DNA of 64,000 nt from Shimia_B sp038527375. GTDB lineage: Bacteria > Pseudomonadota > Alphaproteobacteria > Rhodobacterales > Rhodobacteraceae. Shown here in pieces: positions 18,541 through 27,072 of this stretch. Numbering within the stretch: position 1 is the stretch's first letter; every line of letters starts with the position of its first letter. Position numbers and translations under genes: made by a program. The stretch covers positions 76,513 to 140,512 of the forward strand of contig JBCBFU010000002.1 of assembly GCA_038527375.1 (NCBI GenBank). Direction: 5' to 3'. The notes beneath the pieces are model-generated. The model saw only the letters and a list, made by a program, of their open reading frames with translations, ran no database searches and was not told where the DNA came from.

Positions 18541-19371
18541 ATGAAAAGACTTAGACTTTCCGCCGCGATTCTCGCGGCAAGCATGGTTGTGGCGACCTCG
18601 GTTCAGGCCGAAAGCGCGTCCCCCCCACCATTTCCCAAATTTACGTTCAAACGGGTCAAACCACCCACAGCGTCGACCCAGCAGCGCATCACGGTCCAGA
18701 TCGAACCGCGCAAACCCGCGGCACTCGCTCCGGCGGATGACGGCGCAGCGATTGCGGCGGCGGCTGCGCCTGCGGCCGCAACAGGAGACTACCCCTGGTT
18801 TTGGGCCGCCACATCACCGGCGCGCGGGGATGCGGGGGCAGGGCGTCTGTTCGACGTGGTTGATCTGTTGGCGGCTAACCCCACCGTGGCAACCCCCCGG
18901 CTGGGCGATTTGCAGGCGATTGCGGCGGCCCACGATGTCTCGCTCCTCAAGGCGTCCATCGGTACGCGGGTCTCGCCCGCATTCGCTCTGGCGGTGATCG
19001 CGGTTGAAAGTGGCGGGCGTGCAGATGCGGTCAGCCGCGCGGGTGCCCAAGGGTTGATGCAACTGATGCCCGATACAGCGACCGAGATGGGGGTCACCGA
19101 CCCCATGGTGCCCGAAGACAATATTGCCGGGGGTGTGCGCCTGCTTGACCGGTTGATGGCCGCCTATGACGACGACCCCATCCTTGTGCTGGCGGCCTAC
19201 AATGCGGGACAGGGCGCGGTGCGCGACCACGATGGCGTGCCGCCCTATGCGGAGACCCGCAACTATGTGCCGCGTGTCATGGCCGCTTGGACCGTCGCGC
19301 GCGCCTTGTGCAAAACGCCGCCCCTTCTTTTATCGGATGGCTGCGTCTTTACGGTCAGCGGCACAAACTAG
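18541..19371 (+). CDS. Lytic transglycosylase (SLT domain), exported
   Basis: 276 aa. Signal peptide MKRLRLSAAILAASMVVATSV-QA, a Pro/Ala-rich linker (about 25-90), then a C-terminal SLT fold: catalytic E156 in VIAVESGG, then GLMQLMPDTA and VLAAYNAGQGAV. Such enzymes cleave peptidoglycan in the periplasm with 1,6-anhydro product. Being divergent from the tad locus it might open the wall for the pilus, but housekeeping turnover is equally possible. AGGA lies 7 nt before the ATG. Confidence 0.9.
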   Translation: MKRLRLSAAILAASMVVATSVQAESASPPPFPKFTFKRVKPPTASTQQRITVQIEPRKPAALAPADDGAAIAAAAAPAAATGDYPWFWAATSPARGDAGAGRLFDVVDLLAANPTVATPRLGDLQAIAAAHDVSLLKASIGTRVSPAFALAVIAVESGGRADAVSRAGAQGLMQLMPDTATEMGVTDPMVPEDNIAGGVRLLDRLMAAYDDDPILVLAAYNAGQGAVRDHDGVPPYAETRNYVPRVMAAWTVARALCKTPPLLLSDGCVFTVSGTN

Positions 19372-20105
19372 ATCGACAGCTTCTTGAAGATCGGTTCGGG
19401 CACAAGGCGGATGATCGTCATGATCAATCGCCAAAAGCCGGGCGTGTAGATGACGTTTCGCTTACGGTCGACTGCGCGCAGGATGTCCCTGGCGACCTTT
19501 TCGGGCGGCGCGACGAGGAACATGCCGTCCACCGTCCACGTCATGGCCGTATCCACAAAGCCCGGCTTGACCGTTACCACATGCCCGCCCGCCCGGGTGA
19601 GCCTGTTGCGCAGCCCGCTCAGATAGGTGTGAAAGCCCGCCTTGGCGGCGCCGTAGACATAATTACCCACACGGCCCCGATCGCCCGCGACCGATCCCAC
19701 GCCCACAATCGTGCCGCATCCGCGATCTTCGATCAGCGGTGCGAAATGCTGCAACAGGGTTGCGGGGCCGGTAAAGCTGTCTTGGATGACGCCGTCGATC
19801 AGGGATGGATCGGCGTCGATATCGTCCTGCGCGGGCATGGAGCCCACAAAGACCGCCGCGTTCAGCACGCCTTCGTGGGCCGCCATCTCTGCAATAAGGG
19901 GGCCAAAGGTTGCCGCATCGCGCGCATCGAACGGTAGGGCCTTGGCCACGTGCGCCCCGCGCAGGGATGCGTCTGCCGCCGTGGCCTCCATATCCACGCT
20001 GTCGCGCCCGGCCAGGATTACGCCGTGCCCTTTATCCGCCACCGCGCGCACAAAGGCGCGCGCCATGGACGAGGTCGCCCCAAGGATCAGCCACGTTTCG
20101 GTCAT
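19368..20105 (-). CDS. SDR-family oxidoreductase, DprE2-like
   Basis: 245 aa short-chain dehydrogenase. The nucleotide-binding motif is GATSSMARAF (residues 9-18) and the catalytic YGAAK follows a Ser in GVGSVAGDRG. The C-terminus (FWRLIMTIIRLVPEPIFKKL) is hydrophobic and basic, suggesting membrane association as in DprE2, the keto-reductase that completes decaprenyl-phosphoryl-ribose to arabinose epimerisation. It overlaps the DprE1-like oxidase by 4 bp (ATGA), which supports a two-enzyme epimerase. The physiological substrate in this organism is not known. Confidence 0.78.
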   Translation of the reverse strand: MTETWLILGATSSMARAFVRAVADKGHGVILAGRDSVDMEATAADASLRGAHVAKALPFDARDAATFGPLIAEMAAHEGVLNAAVFVGSMPAQDDIDADPSLIDGVIQDSFTGPATLLQHFAPLIEDRGCGTIVGVGSVAGDRGRVGNYVYGAAKAGFHTYLSGLRNRLTRAGGHVVTVKPGFVDTAMTWTVDGMFLVAPPEKVARDILRAVDRKRNVIYTPGFWRLIMTIIRLVPEPIFKKLSI

Positions 20106-21409
20106 GCGGTTTCCCTCAGCTTCAGGCGGCGGGTCAGGGTGGTCTCTAGCGCGCGGTCGGGGTCGGCTGCATTGCAGATCTCGGCCCAGCGCGCGTGGTC
20201 CGGGTACATGGATTTCACGGCCTCTGCCTGCGCAAGGCTGTCCTTGGCCAGATAGATGCGCCCGCCCGCCGCGCGTGTCATCTCTTCCAGTTGGGCGATC
20301 AGCCCCTCGGCGTCGGACCGTGCGGGAAAATCAACGGCGAGCGTGTAGCCTTCCATTGGGAAGGACATCAGGCCCGCGCGACCTGCACCCATACGCTTGA
20401 GAACGGCGAGCGGGGACGCTGTCCCGGCCTGCACGATCTCCTCTAACATCTCGCGCAGTCGGCCGACCTCTGCGAGCGGCACCACGCATTGAAACTGATG
20501 GAACCCACGTTTGCCATAAAGGCGGTTCCAGTCGTGCAATTTGTCGAGCGGGAAGAAGAAGTCTTGGATCGGCTTCACGACGGTGCGCCCAGACGCAGGC
20601 ACGCGCCTGTAATAGGCCGCGTTGAACAGGCGCACGATCGGAGGCGACAGGGCAAAGCCCGGCGCATCCATCGGCACTTTGCGGGCAGGCTTGGGTTTGG
20701 GGATCAGGCCCGCGGCGGTTTCCCCTTCCTCAAGGATACCCCGACCAAGGGACGCCCCCCGCGCGGTCGCATCAATCCAGCCTACGGTATAGGTCGCCTC
20801 AGACGCATCGAGCAGCGCGATATGCTCCTCCCAATCCTCAACCCGGCGTTCGGTCACCATCATGACGTCGCCCTTGCACTGGCTCAGCCGCAGGACCGCC
20901 TGCACAATGATGCCGGTCTGGCCCATGCCGCCCACGGTCGCCTCGAACAGCGTATCGCCGGGCGCGCAGGTCACTTTGGACCCGTTCTGGTCAAGCGTGA
21001 TTTCCCGCACATGCTGACCAAAGGTACCCGCGTGGTGGTGGTTCTTGCCGTGCACGTCCATGGCAATGGCGCCGCCGACCGTGGCGAACCCGGTTCCCGG
21101 CATCACAGCAGGCAGCCAGCCCCGCGGCGCAAAAAGCTCTGCCAGCGCGCCCAACCGCACCCCGGCCTCCACGGTCAGATCCCCCGTGGTGGGGTCAAAG
21201 GCCAACACCCGGTCAAGCCGGGTCATGTCAACGACGCGGCCTCCGTCATTCAGGCAGGCATCGCCGTAACTGCGTCGGCTTCCAATGGCAGGGGCGGGAT
21301 CTTGTTCTGTCAGGCGTGCCAGCGCGCTTTGCCGCTCAGGTCGCGCGATGTCACCCTCGGCCCGCAAGGCGCGGCCCCAGCCTGTATAGGTGTCGTGTTT
21401 CCAGCCCAT
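20102..21409 (-). CDS. FAD-dependent oxidase, DprE1-like
   Basis: 435 aa VAO-type flavoprotein. The FAD-binding PP-loop region is RRSYGDACLN and the signature GTGFATVGGAIAMDVHGKNH matches the DprE1 block in which the HGKNHH stretch lines the active site. The C-terminal part contains the ALO-type substrate domain. In actinobacteria DprE1 oxidises decaprenyl-phosphoribose and DprE2 reduces it. Here the pair is adjacent and coupled, so a polyprenyl-linked sugar epimerase is the best reading. Confidence 0.78.
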   Translation of the reverse strand: MGWKHDTYTGWGRALRAEGDIARPERQSALARLTEQDPAPAIGSRRSYGDACLNDGGRVVDMTRLDRVLAFDPTTGDLTVEAGVRLGALAELFAPRGWLPAVMPGTGFATVGGAIAMDVHGKNHHHAGTFGQHVREITLDQNGSKVTCAPGDTLFEATVGGMGQTGIIVQAVLRLSQCKGDVMMVTERRVEDWEEHIALLDASEATYTVGWIDATARGASLGRGILEEGETAAGLIPKPKPARKVPMDAPGFALSPPIVRLFNAAYYRRVPASGRTVVKPIQDFFFPLDKLHDWNRLYGKRGFHQFQCVVPLAEVGRLREMLEEIVQAGTASPLAVLKRMGAGRAGLMSFPMEGYTLAVDFPARSDAEGLIAQLEEMTRAAGGRIYLAKDSLAQAEAVKSMYPDHARWAEICNAADPDRALETTLTRRLKLRETA

Positions 21410-21498
21410 AGAGTCACCCGTCCATCCCGATCAGGACTGCCATAGGTGGCGATTAGGGCGATATTGTGGACGATCCTCGGCAATCCACCCGGATTGTT

Positions 21499-21786
21499 TC
21501 AGACCTTGAACACATCCGCCCATTCGGGGTGTTTGGCGCGCTGCGCATTCACAAAGGGGCACAGCGGCACGACCATGAACCCCTCAGCCCGGGCACGTTC
21601 GACCAGATGCTCGACCAAACGTCGTCCAGCCCCGGTCCCCCGCAGGGCGTCGGGCACGCCCGTGTGATCCACGATCCGCGTCTTTTCGGACAGGACCGAA
21701 AACGTCATCTCGGCCTCGTGGCCGTCGATTGTCAGCACATACCGCCCCTTGGCGCCCGTCCGTTCTTCGGTGATCTCACCGCTCAT
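21499..21786 (-). CDS. Small GNAT-like acetyltransferase (YjdJ/NATD1 type)
   Basis: 95 aa. It has the compact fold of the YjdJ family: a central VLSEKTRIVDHTGVPDALRGTGAGRRLVEHLV stretch (split here as TRIVDHTGVPDALRG and TGAGRRLVEHLV) gives the acetyl-CoA pyrophosphate loop (RGTGAGRRL), and the C-terminus has VVPLCPFVNAQRAKHPEW. Substrate unknown. Its ATG overlaps the scoB stop (ATGA), so it is the third gene of the CoA-transferase operon. Confidence 0.85.
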   Translation of the reverse strand: MSGEITEERTGAKGRYVLTIDGHEAEMTFSVLSEKTRIVDHTGVPDALRGTGAGRRLVEHLVERARAEGFMVVPLCPFVNAQRAKHPEWADVFKV

Positions 21787-22421
21787 ACAATCGTGGCCTG
21801 TGTTGCGGCGCGCAATTCGTCCTCGCTCACCCCGTCAGCGGTCTCCACGATCTTGAGGCCGCCCTCGACCACGTCCAGCACACCAAGGTTCGTAATGATC
21901 CGGTCAACGACACCCGCGCCGGTCAGGGGCAGGGTGCATTCGCGCAAGACCTTGCTGTCGCCGTGCTTGTTGGTGTGGTCCATCACCACGATCACGCGAC
22001 CCACACCCGCGACGAGGTCCATCGCGCCGCCCATCCCTTTGACCAACTTGCCGGGGATCATCCAGTTCGCCAGATCGCCGTTTTCGGCCACTTCCATCGC
22101 GCCCAGGATCGCCGCTGCGATCTTGCCGCCCCGGATCATGCCAAAAGAGGTCGCCGAGTCGAAATATGCCGTCTTGGGCAGTTCGGTGATGGTCTGTTTG
22201 CCCGCATTGATCAGGTCGGGGTCTTCTTCCCCTTCGAACGGGAAGGGACCCATGCCCAGCATCCCGTTTTCAGATTGCAGGGTGATGTCCTTGTCGCCCA
22301 CGTAGTTGGCAACAAGCGTGGGGATCCCGATCCCGAGGTTCACATACATCCCGTCTTCGAGTTCCGCCGCGGCCCGTTCGGCCATCTGATTGCGATCCCA
22401 TCCCTTGATCTCTGCGGACAT
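21783..22421 (-). CDS. scoB: 3-oxoacid CoA-transferase subunit B
   Basis: 212 aa. The active-site glutamate lies in SENGMLGMGPFP, with GIGIPTLVANY upstream. It forms a heteromer with subunit A and moves CoA from succinyl-CoA to acetoacetate or related 3-oxoacids, feeding ketone bodies or PHB degradation products to acetyl-CoA. The start codon overlaps the subunit A stop (TGATG). Confidence 0.92.
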   Translation of the reverse strand: MSAEIKGWDRNQMAERAAAELEDGMYVNLGIGIPTLVANYVGDKDITLQSENGMLGMGPFPFEGEEDPDLINAGKQTITELPKTAYFDSATSFGMIRGGKIAAAILGAMEVAENGDLANWMIPGKLVKGMGGAMDLVAGVGRVIVVMDHTNKHGDSKVLRECTLPLTGAGVVDRIITNLGVLDVVEGGLKIVETADGVSEDELRAATQATIV

Positions 22422-23146
22422 CAGACGGCCTCCTTGCTGCGGGTTGTGCGCTGTTCGATGCGCTTTTCGTGGGTGCCCTGGATCAGGCGGTTCACATAAA
22501 TGCCCGGCAAGTGGATGGTGTCGGGGTCAAGGCTGCCGACGGGCACGATCTCTTCCACTTCCATCACGCAGACCTTGCCGCACATTGCCGCGGGCGGGTT
22601 AAAGTTGCGCGCTGTCTTGCGGAACACGGCGTTGCCCGATGTGTCCGCCTTCCACGCCTTGACGATGGACAGGTCGGCAAAGATGCCGTTCTCCATGATA
22701 TAGGTCTCATCTGCGCCGTCCGGGCCAGTGGGGAACGTCTTGTGCTCTTTGCCCTCTGCGATGACGGTGCCCACGCCCGTTTTGGTATAGAAGCCGGGAA
22801 TGCCGTGGCCGCCCGCGCGCATGCGTTCGGCCAGCGTCCCTTGCGGGTTGAACTCCAGCTCCAGCTCGCCAGACAGGTATTGGCGCATGAACTCGGCGTT
22901 TTCGCCCACATAGGACGACAGCATCTTTTTCACCTGACGGGTCTGAAGCAGGATGCCGATCCCGAAATCGTCCACGCCCGCATTGTTCGACGCGAATGTC
23001 AGGTCCTTGGTGCCTGCCGTCTTGATCGCGTCAAGGCAAAGCTCGGGGATGCCACACAGGCCAAACCCGCCTGCCGCGATGAACATGCCGTCGAACAAAA
23101 GCCCGTCGAGGGCCTCTGCCGCGCTGCCGTAAACCTTGTTTGCCAT
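22421..23146 (-). CDS. scoA: 3-oxoacid CoA-transferase subunit A
   Basis: 241 aa from ATG 23146 (GGGAGA upstream). The N-terminus MANKVYGSAAEALDGLLFDG and the GGFGLCGIPE glycine loop are characteristic of the alpha subunit of succinyl-CoA:3-ketoacid transferases. First gene of the scoA-scoB-GNAT operon. An open frame extends 19 codons further upstream but has no ribosome site there. Confidence 0.92.
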   Translation of the reverse strand: MANKVYGSAAEALDGLLFDGMFIAAGGFGLCGIPELCLDAIKTAGTKDLTFASNNAGVDDFGIGILLQTRQVKKMLSSYVGENAEFMRQYLSGELELEFNPQGTLAERMRAGGHGIPGFYTKTGVGTVIAEGKEHKTFPTGPDGADETYIMENGIFADLSIVKAWKADTSGNAVFRKTARNFNPPAAMCGKVCVMEVEEIVPVGSLDPDTIHLPGIYVNRLIQGTHEKRIEQRTTRSKEAV

Positions 23147-23251
23147 CCGCTCGTCTCCCGTCCGGTGTCGGGGTTTTGTGCATCTGCAGCATCGCGGTGT
23201 CAAACCGTCGATGTGAGCGCGGTCAATTGGATCCGACTAACCAGGCAATGC

Positions 23252-24178
23252 CTATGCCCGCCCGGTTGGGGTGGGCCGCACGCCGCCGCTGACGGCCAAG
23301 ATACCGGCACACACGATCAAGACGATCCCCACGGCTGCGCCCGCATTCGGCAGTTCCGCGTAAAACATCCAACTCCAAATCAGCGCGAAGCCGACATATG
23401 TGAAATCCAGCGGGCTGATCAGCGCAGGCGGCGCGTTTTGATAGGCCAGCGCCGTCCAGATAGAGCCCACGGTCAAAAAGATCGCGAGCATCGCCATCGT
23501 CGACCAAAGCTCACCCGTCGCAGGCGCCCAGTCCCGGGACAAAAATCCCTGCGTGTCCGTGGGCTGCACGAGGGTCAGTCCCAGCACACCCAGCACCCCG
23601 AACACGATGAACCCAACATTCAGCTACAGCGCCAGAACCATTGGATGTTCCTCCCGGCATTTGGCGCGGGTGACAATCGCGTTGAGCGCATAAAGAACGG
23701 CCGCGGCAACGGGCAAAAGCGCAACCCACCCCACACCGTCAGACCCTGGCTGGATCACCAGTAGAACCCCGGCAAAGCCCAAAAGAACCCCGGCCCAACC
23801 TGCGCGGCCAATCGGGTCCCCCAATAGCACTGCGGCGAACAGGGTCGTGAAAATCGGCGCGGTATAAAGCGTCGCCACCACCAAGGGTAGCGGCATCAAG
23901 GGCAGCGCCGTGTAATAGACCAGCCAATTCACCACGAGCAGCACACTGCGAAACGCAACCCACTTGCCCCGCTCTACGCGCAGCATCCGCCATCCCGGCC
24001 ACACAAAGGCAATTGCCCCAAGGATCGGTAAAACGATCAGGGAGCGCATGACAAAAAGCTGCTAGACTGACACGCGGTCCGCCACCCCCTTGATCAGCGC
24101 ATCGCCCAGCGACAGGGCGAACGTCATCGCCAGCATCGCGCCGATGGCGACAGGCAAATTGTCCGCACGGCCTGCCAT
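23252..24178 (-). pseudogene. EamA/DMT-family transporter gene with two in-frame amber codons
   Basis: Read from ATG 24178 the frame gives a 308-codon protein of normal DMT length with about ten membrane helices, but contains TAG at codon 39 (24062-24064) and again at 23624-23626. Both sides stay in one frame without any indel: the first stop separates GVADRVSV from QLFVMRSLIVLP, the second separates MVLAL from LNVGFIVFGVLG. Both junctions lie inside typical EamA blocks. It starts 7 bp inside the topA 3' end. Most likely a recent nonsense-mutated transporter; a start at 24049 could make only a 141-residue fragment. Substrate unknown. Confidence 0.8.
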
Positions 24179-24184
24179 GGCCGC

Positions 24185-26902
24185 CTACGACTTCGCGCTG
24201 CTCTTTTTGGCCGTGGTCTTCTTGGCGGGCGCCTTCTTCTTGGCCGGGGCCTTTTTCTTGGTGACCTTCTTGCCTTTACGGGCTGCAGCCTCTGCAATCA
24301 GATCAACGGCCTGCGCCAGTGTGATGTCGTCCGTTTCCACGCCATCCGGGATCGTCGCGTTGATCTTGTCCCATTTCACGTACGGACCGTAGCGCCCTTT
24401 GAACACCTGAAGCGGGCCACCGGCCTCGGGGTGTTCGCCCAACTCGCGCAGGGGTTCGACCTTGGTGCGAGGTCCGCCGCGTTTGGGCTTGTTGGCGATC
24501 ACCTCGACCGCGCGGTTCATCCCGATCTCCCAGACGTCTTCGATCGACTCGAGGTTGGCATTCACGCCGCCCCGGTCGCTGATCGTGTCCGCGTATTTCA
24601 GATAGGGGCCATACCGCCCGATATTGGCCCAGATCGGCACCCCGTCATCCGGGTGCGGCCCGATCAGGCGGGGCAGGGCGAGCAGTTTGACCGCTTCTTC
24701 CAAGCCGATGTTTTCCGGGCTCCACCCCTTGGGCACGCCTTGGCGCGGGGGTTTGGGAACCTCGTCGCTGACAGGACCGCGTTGCACATAGGGACCAAAA
24801 CGGCCCTTGAAGACGCGGATTTCGTCACCTGCGTCTGTGCCCAGCAATTTGCCCTCGGGCGGGATCGCGCCCGTGTCATCGTCCCCCTCGCGTGGGGGAC
24901 CAAACGGGCGGGTGAACCGGCATTCGGGATAGTTCGAGCATCCGATAAACGCGCCACCCGACCGCGCCGTGCGCATCGACAAACGCCCCGTCCCGCAATT
25001 GGGGCACAGGCGCGGATCGCCGCCTTCTTCGGTCTGGGGGAAGAGGTGCGGGGCAAGCTCCTCGTTGATCTTTTCCAGCACCTCGGTGATCGACAGATCG
25101 AGCGCCTCGCCAATCGCGACGGAGAAATCGTCCCAAAAGCGGTTGAGCACGTCCTTATATTCCCGCGTACCTGCGGACACATCGTCGAGCTCTTCTTCTA
25201 GGTTCGCGGTGAACTCGTAGCCCACGTATTTGCGGAAGAAGTTGGACAGGAACGCCGTCACCAGCCGCCCTTTATCCTCGGGGATCAGGCGGCCCTTGTC
25301 CTTGCGCACATAGTCGCGGTCCTGAATCGTCGTGACGATCGAGGCATAGGTCGACGGGCGCCCAATCCCCAACTCCTCCATCCGCTTGACCAGCGTGGCC
25401 TCGGTGTAGCGGGGCGGCGGTTGCGTAAAGCTCTGTTGCGCGATCACGCCCTCGCCGTCGGCCATGACGGCAGACTTGGCCAGCAGCATCCCGGCGGATG
25501 CGCTTTCGGTCAGGGTATCATCATCTGCGTCAGCCTTCGCGAAGGCGTCGCGGTAGGCTCCGACCAGCGGGGCCGCATCTCCCTGTTCGATCTTGGGCAG
25601 ACGCTTGTCGTCATCATCCGCTTCGGCGTCATCATCGCGGCCTTCCTCATAGACCTTGAGGAACCCGTCAAAGAGCACGACTTGACCCGTCGCGCGCAAC
25701 TCTACCTGATTGTCGTCCGAGGCAACGGTGACCGTCGTGCGTTCCATGCGGGCGGCGGCCATCTGGCTGGCGATGGTGCGCTTCCAGATCAGATCGTAAA
25801 GCTTGCGCTGATCCTCGTCCGTGACCTTCAGGTCGGCGGGCGCGCGGTCCATTTCGGTCGGGCGCACACATTCGTGGGCCTCCTGCGCGTTCTTGGCCTT
25901 GTTCTTGTAGATGCGTGGTTCGCTCGGGACGTATTCCTTGCCATAGCGCGACCCGATGGTGTCGCGCGCCGCCGCCACGGCCTCGGGCGCCATGTCGATG
26001 CCGTCAGTCCGCATGTAGGTGATATAGCCCGCTTCATAGAGACGTTGGGCCAATTGCATCGTGATCCGCGCCCCGAAGCCGAATTTGCGGCTTGCCTCCT
26101 GTTGGAGGGTCGACGTCATGAAGGGGGCGGATGGGTTCCGGCTTGTCGGTTTGGCCTCGACGTTCGACACCGACAGCGCACGCGACGTAACGGCCTGAAC
26201 CGCCAATTCCGCGGCCGCCCGGTTCGGAATGTCGAATTTATCGAGCTTGCGGCCACCGAGCACGGTCAGGCGCGCCTCATAGGACTGGCCACGCGGTGTG
26301 CCCAGGGTCGCGCGAACGCCCCAGTATTCCTGCGGGCGGAACGCCTCGATCTCCATCTCGCGCTCGACGATGATGCGCAGGCTCACCGATTGGACGCGGC
26401 CTGCGGATTTGGCTCCGGGCAGACGGCGCCACAACACAGGCGAAAGCTTGAAGCCGACGAGATAGTCCAGAGCGCGGCGGGCGAGGTAGGCCTCGACCAG
26501 TTCCATATCGACCTGCCGGGGCTGCTTCATCGCCTCGGTCACGGCGGACTTGGTGATCGCATTGAACACGACGCGGCTGACGGGCGTGTCCTTTTTGATC
26601 GCGCGGCGTTTGCGCAGCGTCTCTTCCAGGTGCCAGCTGATCGCCTCCCCCTCGCGGTCGGGGTCGGTGGCGAGGATCAATTCGCCGTCTTCGGCCAGCG
26701 CGTCGGCAATGGCCTTTACGTGCTTTTTGCTGTCTGACGCGACCTCCCACAACATCTCGAACGCGTTGTCGGGGTCGACCGATCCGTCTTTGGGCGGCAG
26801 GTCGCGCACATGCCCGTACGAGGCCAGAACCGTATAGTCCGATCCCAGATATTTGTTGATTGTCTTGGCCTTAGCCGGGGATTCAACAACTACTACGGCC
26901 AT
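24185..26902 (-). CDS. topA: DNA topoisomerase I
   Basis: 905 aa type IA topoisomerase relaxing negative supercoils. The Toprim domain starts at residue 1 (VVVESPAKAKTI and ATDPDREGEAISWHL), the active-site tyrosine is Y296 in YMRTDG, a zinc-ribbon (CPNCGTGRLSMR to CSNYPEC) follows around residue 640, and several topoisomerase C-terminal repeats (FKGRFGPYVQ, YGPYLKYAD, FKGRYGPYVK) precede a lysine/alanine tail. The start at 26902 (AAGGAAG upstream) places the Toprim strand at the N-terminus. It ends with TAG. Confidence 0.97.
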   Translation of the reverse strand: MAVVVVESPAKAKTINKYLGSDYTVLASYGHVRDLPPKDGSVDPDNAFEMLWEVASDSKKHVKAIADALAEDGELILATDPDREGEAISWHLEETLRKRRAIKKDTPVSRVVFNAITKSAVTEAMKQPRQVDMELVEAYLARRALDYLVGFKLSPVLWRRLPGAKSAGRVQSVSLRIIVEREMEIEAFRPQEYWGVRATLGTPRGQSYEARLTVLGGRKLDKFDIPNRAAAELAVQAVTSRALSVSNVEAKPTSRNPSAPFMTSTLQQEASRKFGFGARITMQLAQRLYEAGYITYMRTDGIDMAPEAVAAARDTIGSRYGKEYVPSEPRIYKNKAKNAQEAHECVRPTEMDRAPADLKVTDEDQRKLYDLIWKRTIASQMAAARMERTTVTVASDDNQVELRATGQVVLFDGFLKVYEEGRDDDAEADDDDKRLPKIEQGDAAPLVGAYRDAFAKADADDDTLTESASAGMLLAKSAVMADGEGVIAQQSFTQPPPRYTEATLVKRMEELGIGRPSTYASIVTTIQDRDYVRKDKGRLIPEDKGRLVTAFLSNFFRKYVGYEFTANLEEELDDVSAGTREYKDVLNRFWDDFSVAIGEALDLSITEVLEKINEELAPHLFPQTEEGGDPRLCPNCGTGRLSMRTARSGGAFIGCSNYPECRFTRPFGPPREGDDDTGAIPPEGKLLGTDAGDEIRVFKGRFGPYVQRGPVSDEVPKPPRQGVPKGWSPENIGLEEAVKLLALPRLIGPHPDDGVPIWANIGRYGPYLKYADTISDRGGVNANLESIEDVWEIGMNRAVEVIANKPKRGGPRTKVEPLRELGEHPEAGGPLQVFKGRYGPYVKWDKINATIPDGVETDDITLAQAVDLIAEAAARKGKKVTKKKAPAKKKAPAKKTTAKKSSAKS

Positions 26903-27025
26903 TGTTTTTGGACTTCCTTGCCGGGGGACTGCACGCTCATAACGTCTGGCAAAAATGGTCAGGCGCAGCGGAATGTCAATCAAAGCTCCTGTGTAAACCG
27001 TGGGATTTTCGGTTCGGGCACCCGG

Positions 27026-27053
27026 AAAAGCGGCACCTGCGCATCGGCGCAGG
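27026..27053 (-). terminator. Probable dprA terminator
   Basis: CCTGCGC-(4 nt)-GCGCAGG is a 7-bp stem located 20 bp beyond the dprA stop on the minus strand. A short TTTT run follows. A moderate intrinsic terminator separating dprA from topA. Confidence 0.5.
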
Positions 27054-27072
27054 CACCCGATTGGGAAACCGG

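Noticed and set aside
18541..19371. The lytic transglycosylase as part of the Tad operon
   Set aside because: It is on the opposite strand and has its own ribosome site. Only a shared upstream region links it.
23252..24178. Selenocysteine or pyrrolysine insertion at the two ambers
   Set aside because: Selenocysteine uses TGA, not TAG. Pyrrolysine machinery is not known to be usual in Rhodobacterales, and TAG ends several normal genes here.
25421..26737. A 438-codon plus-strand open frame opposite topA
   Set aside because: Shadow of topA with biased composition and no recognisable domain; topA motifs lie on the other strand.
24185..26902. The lysine/alanine tail of TopA as a separate histone-like gene
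   Set aside because: It continues the topA frame without a start or ribosome site, and basic tails are common in TopA of this group.
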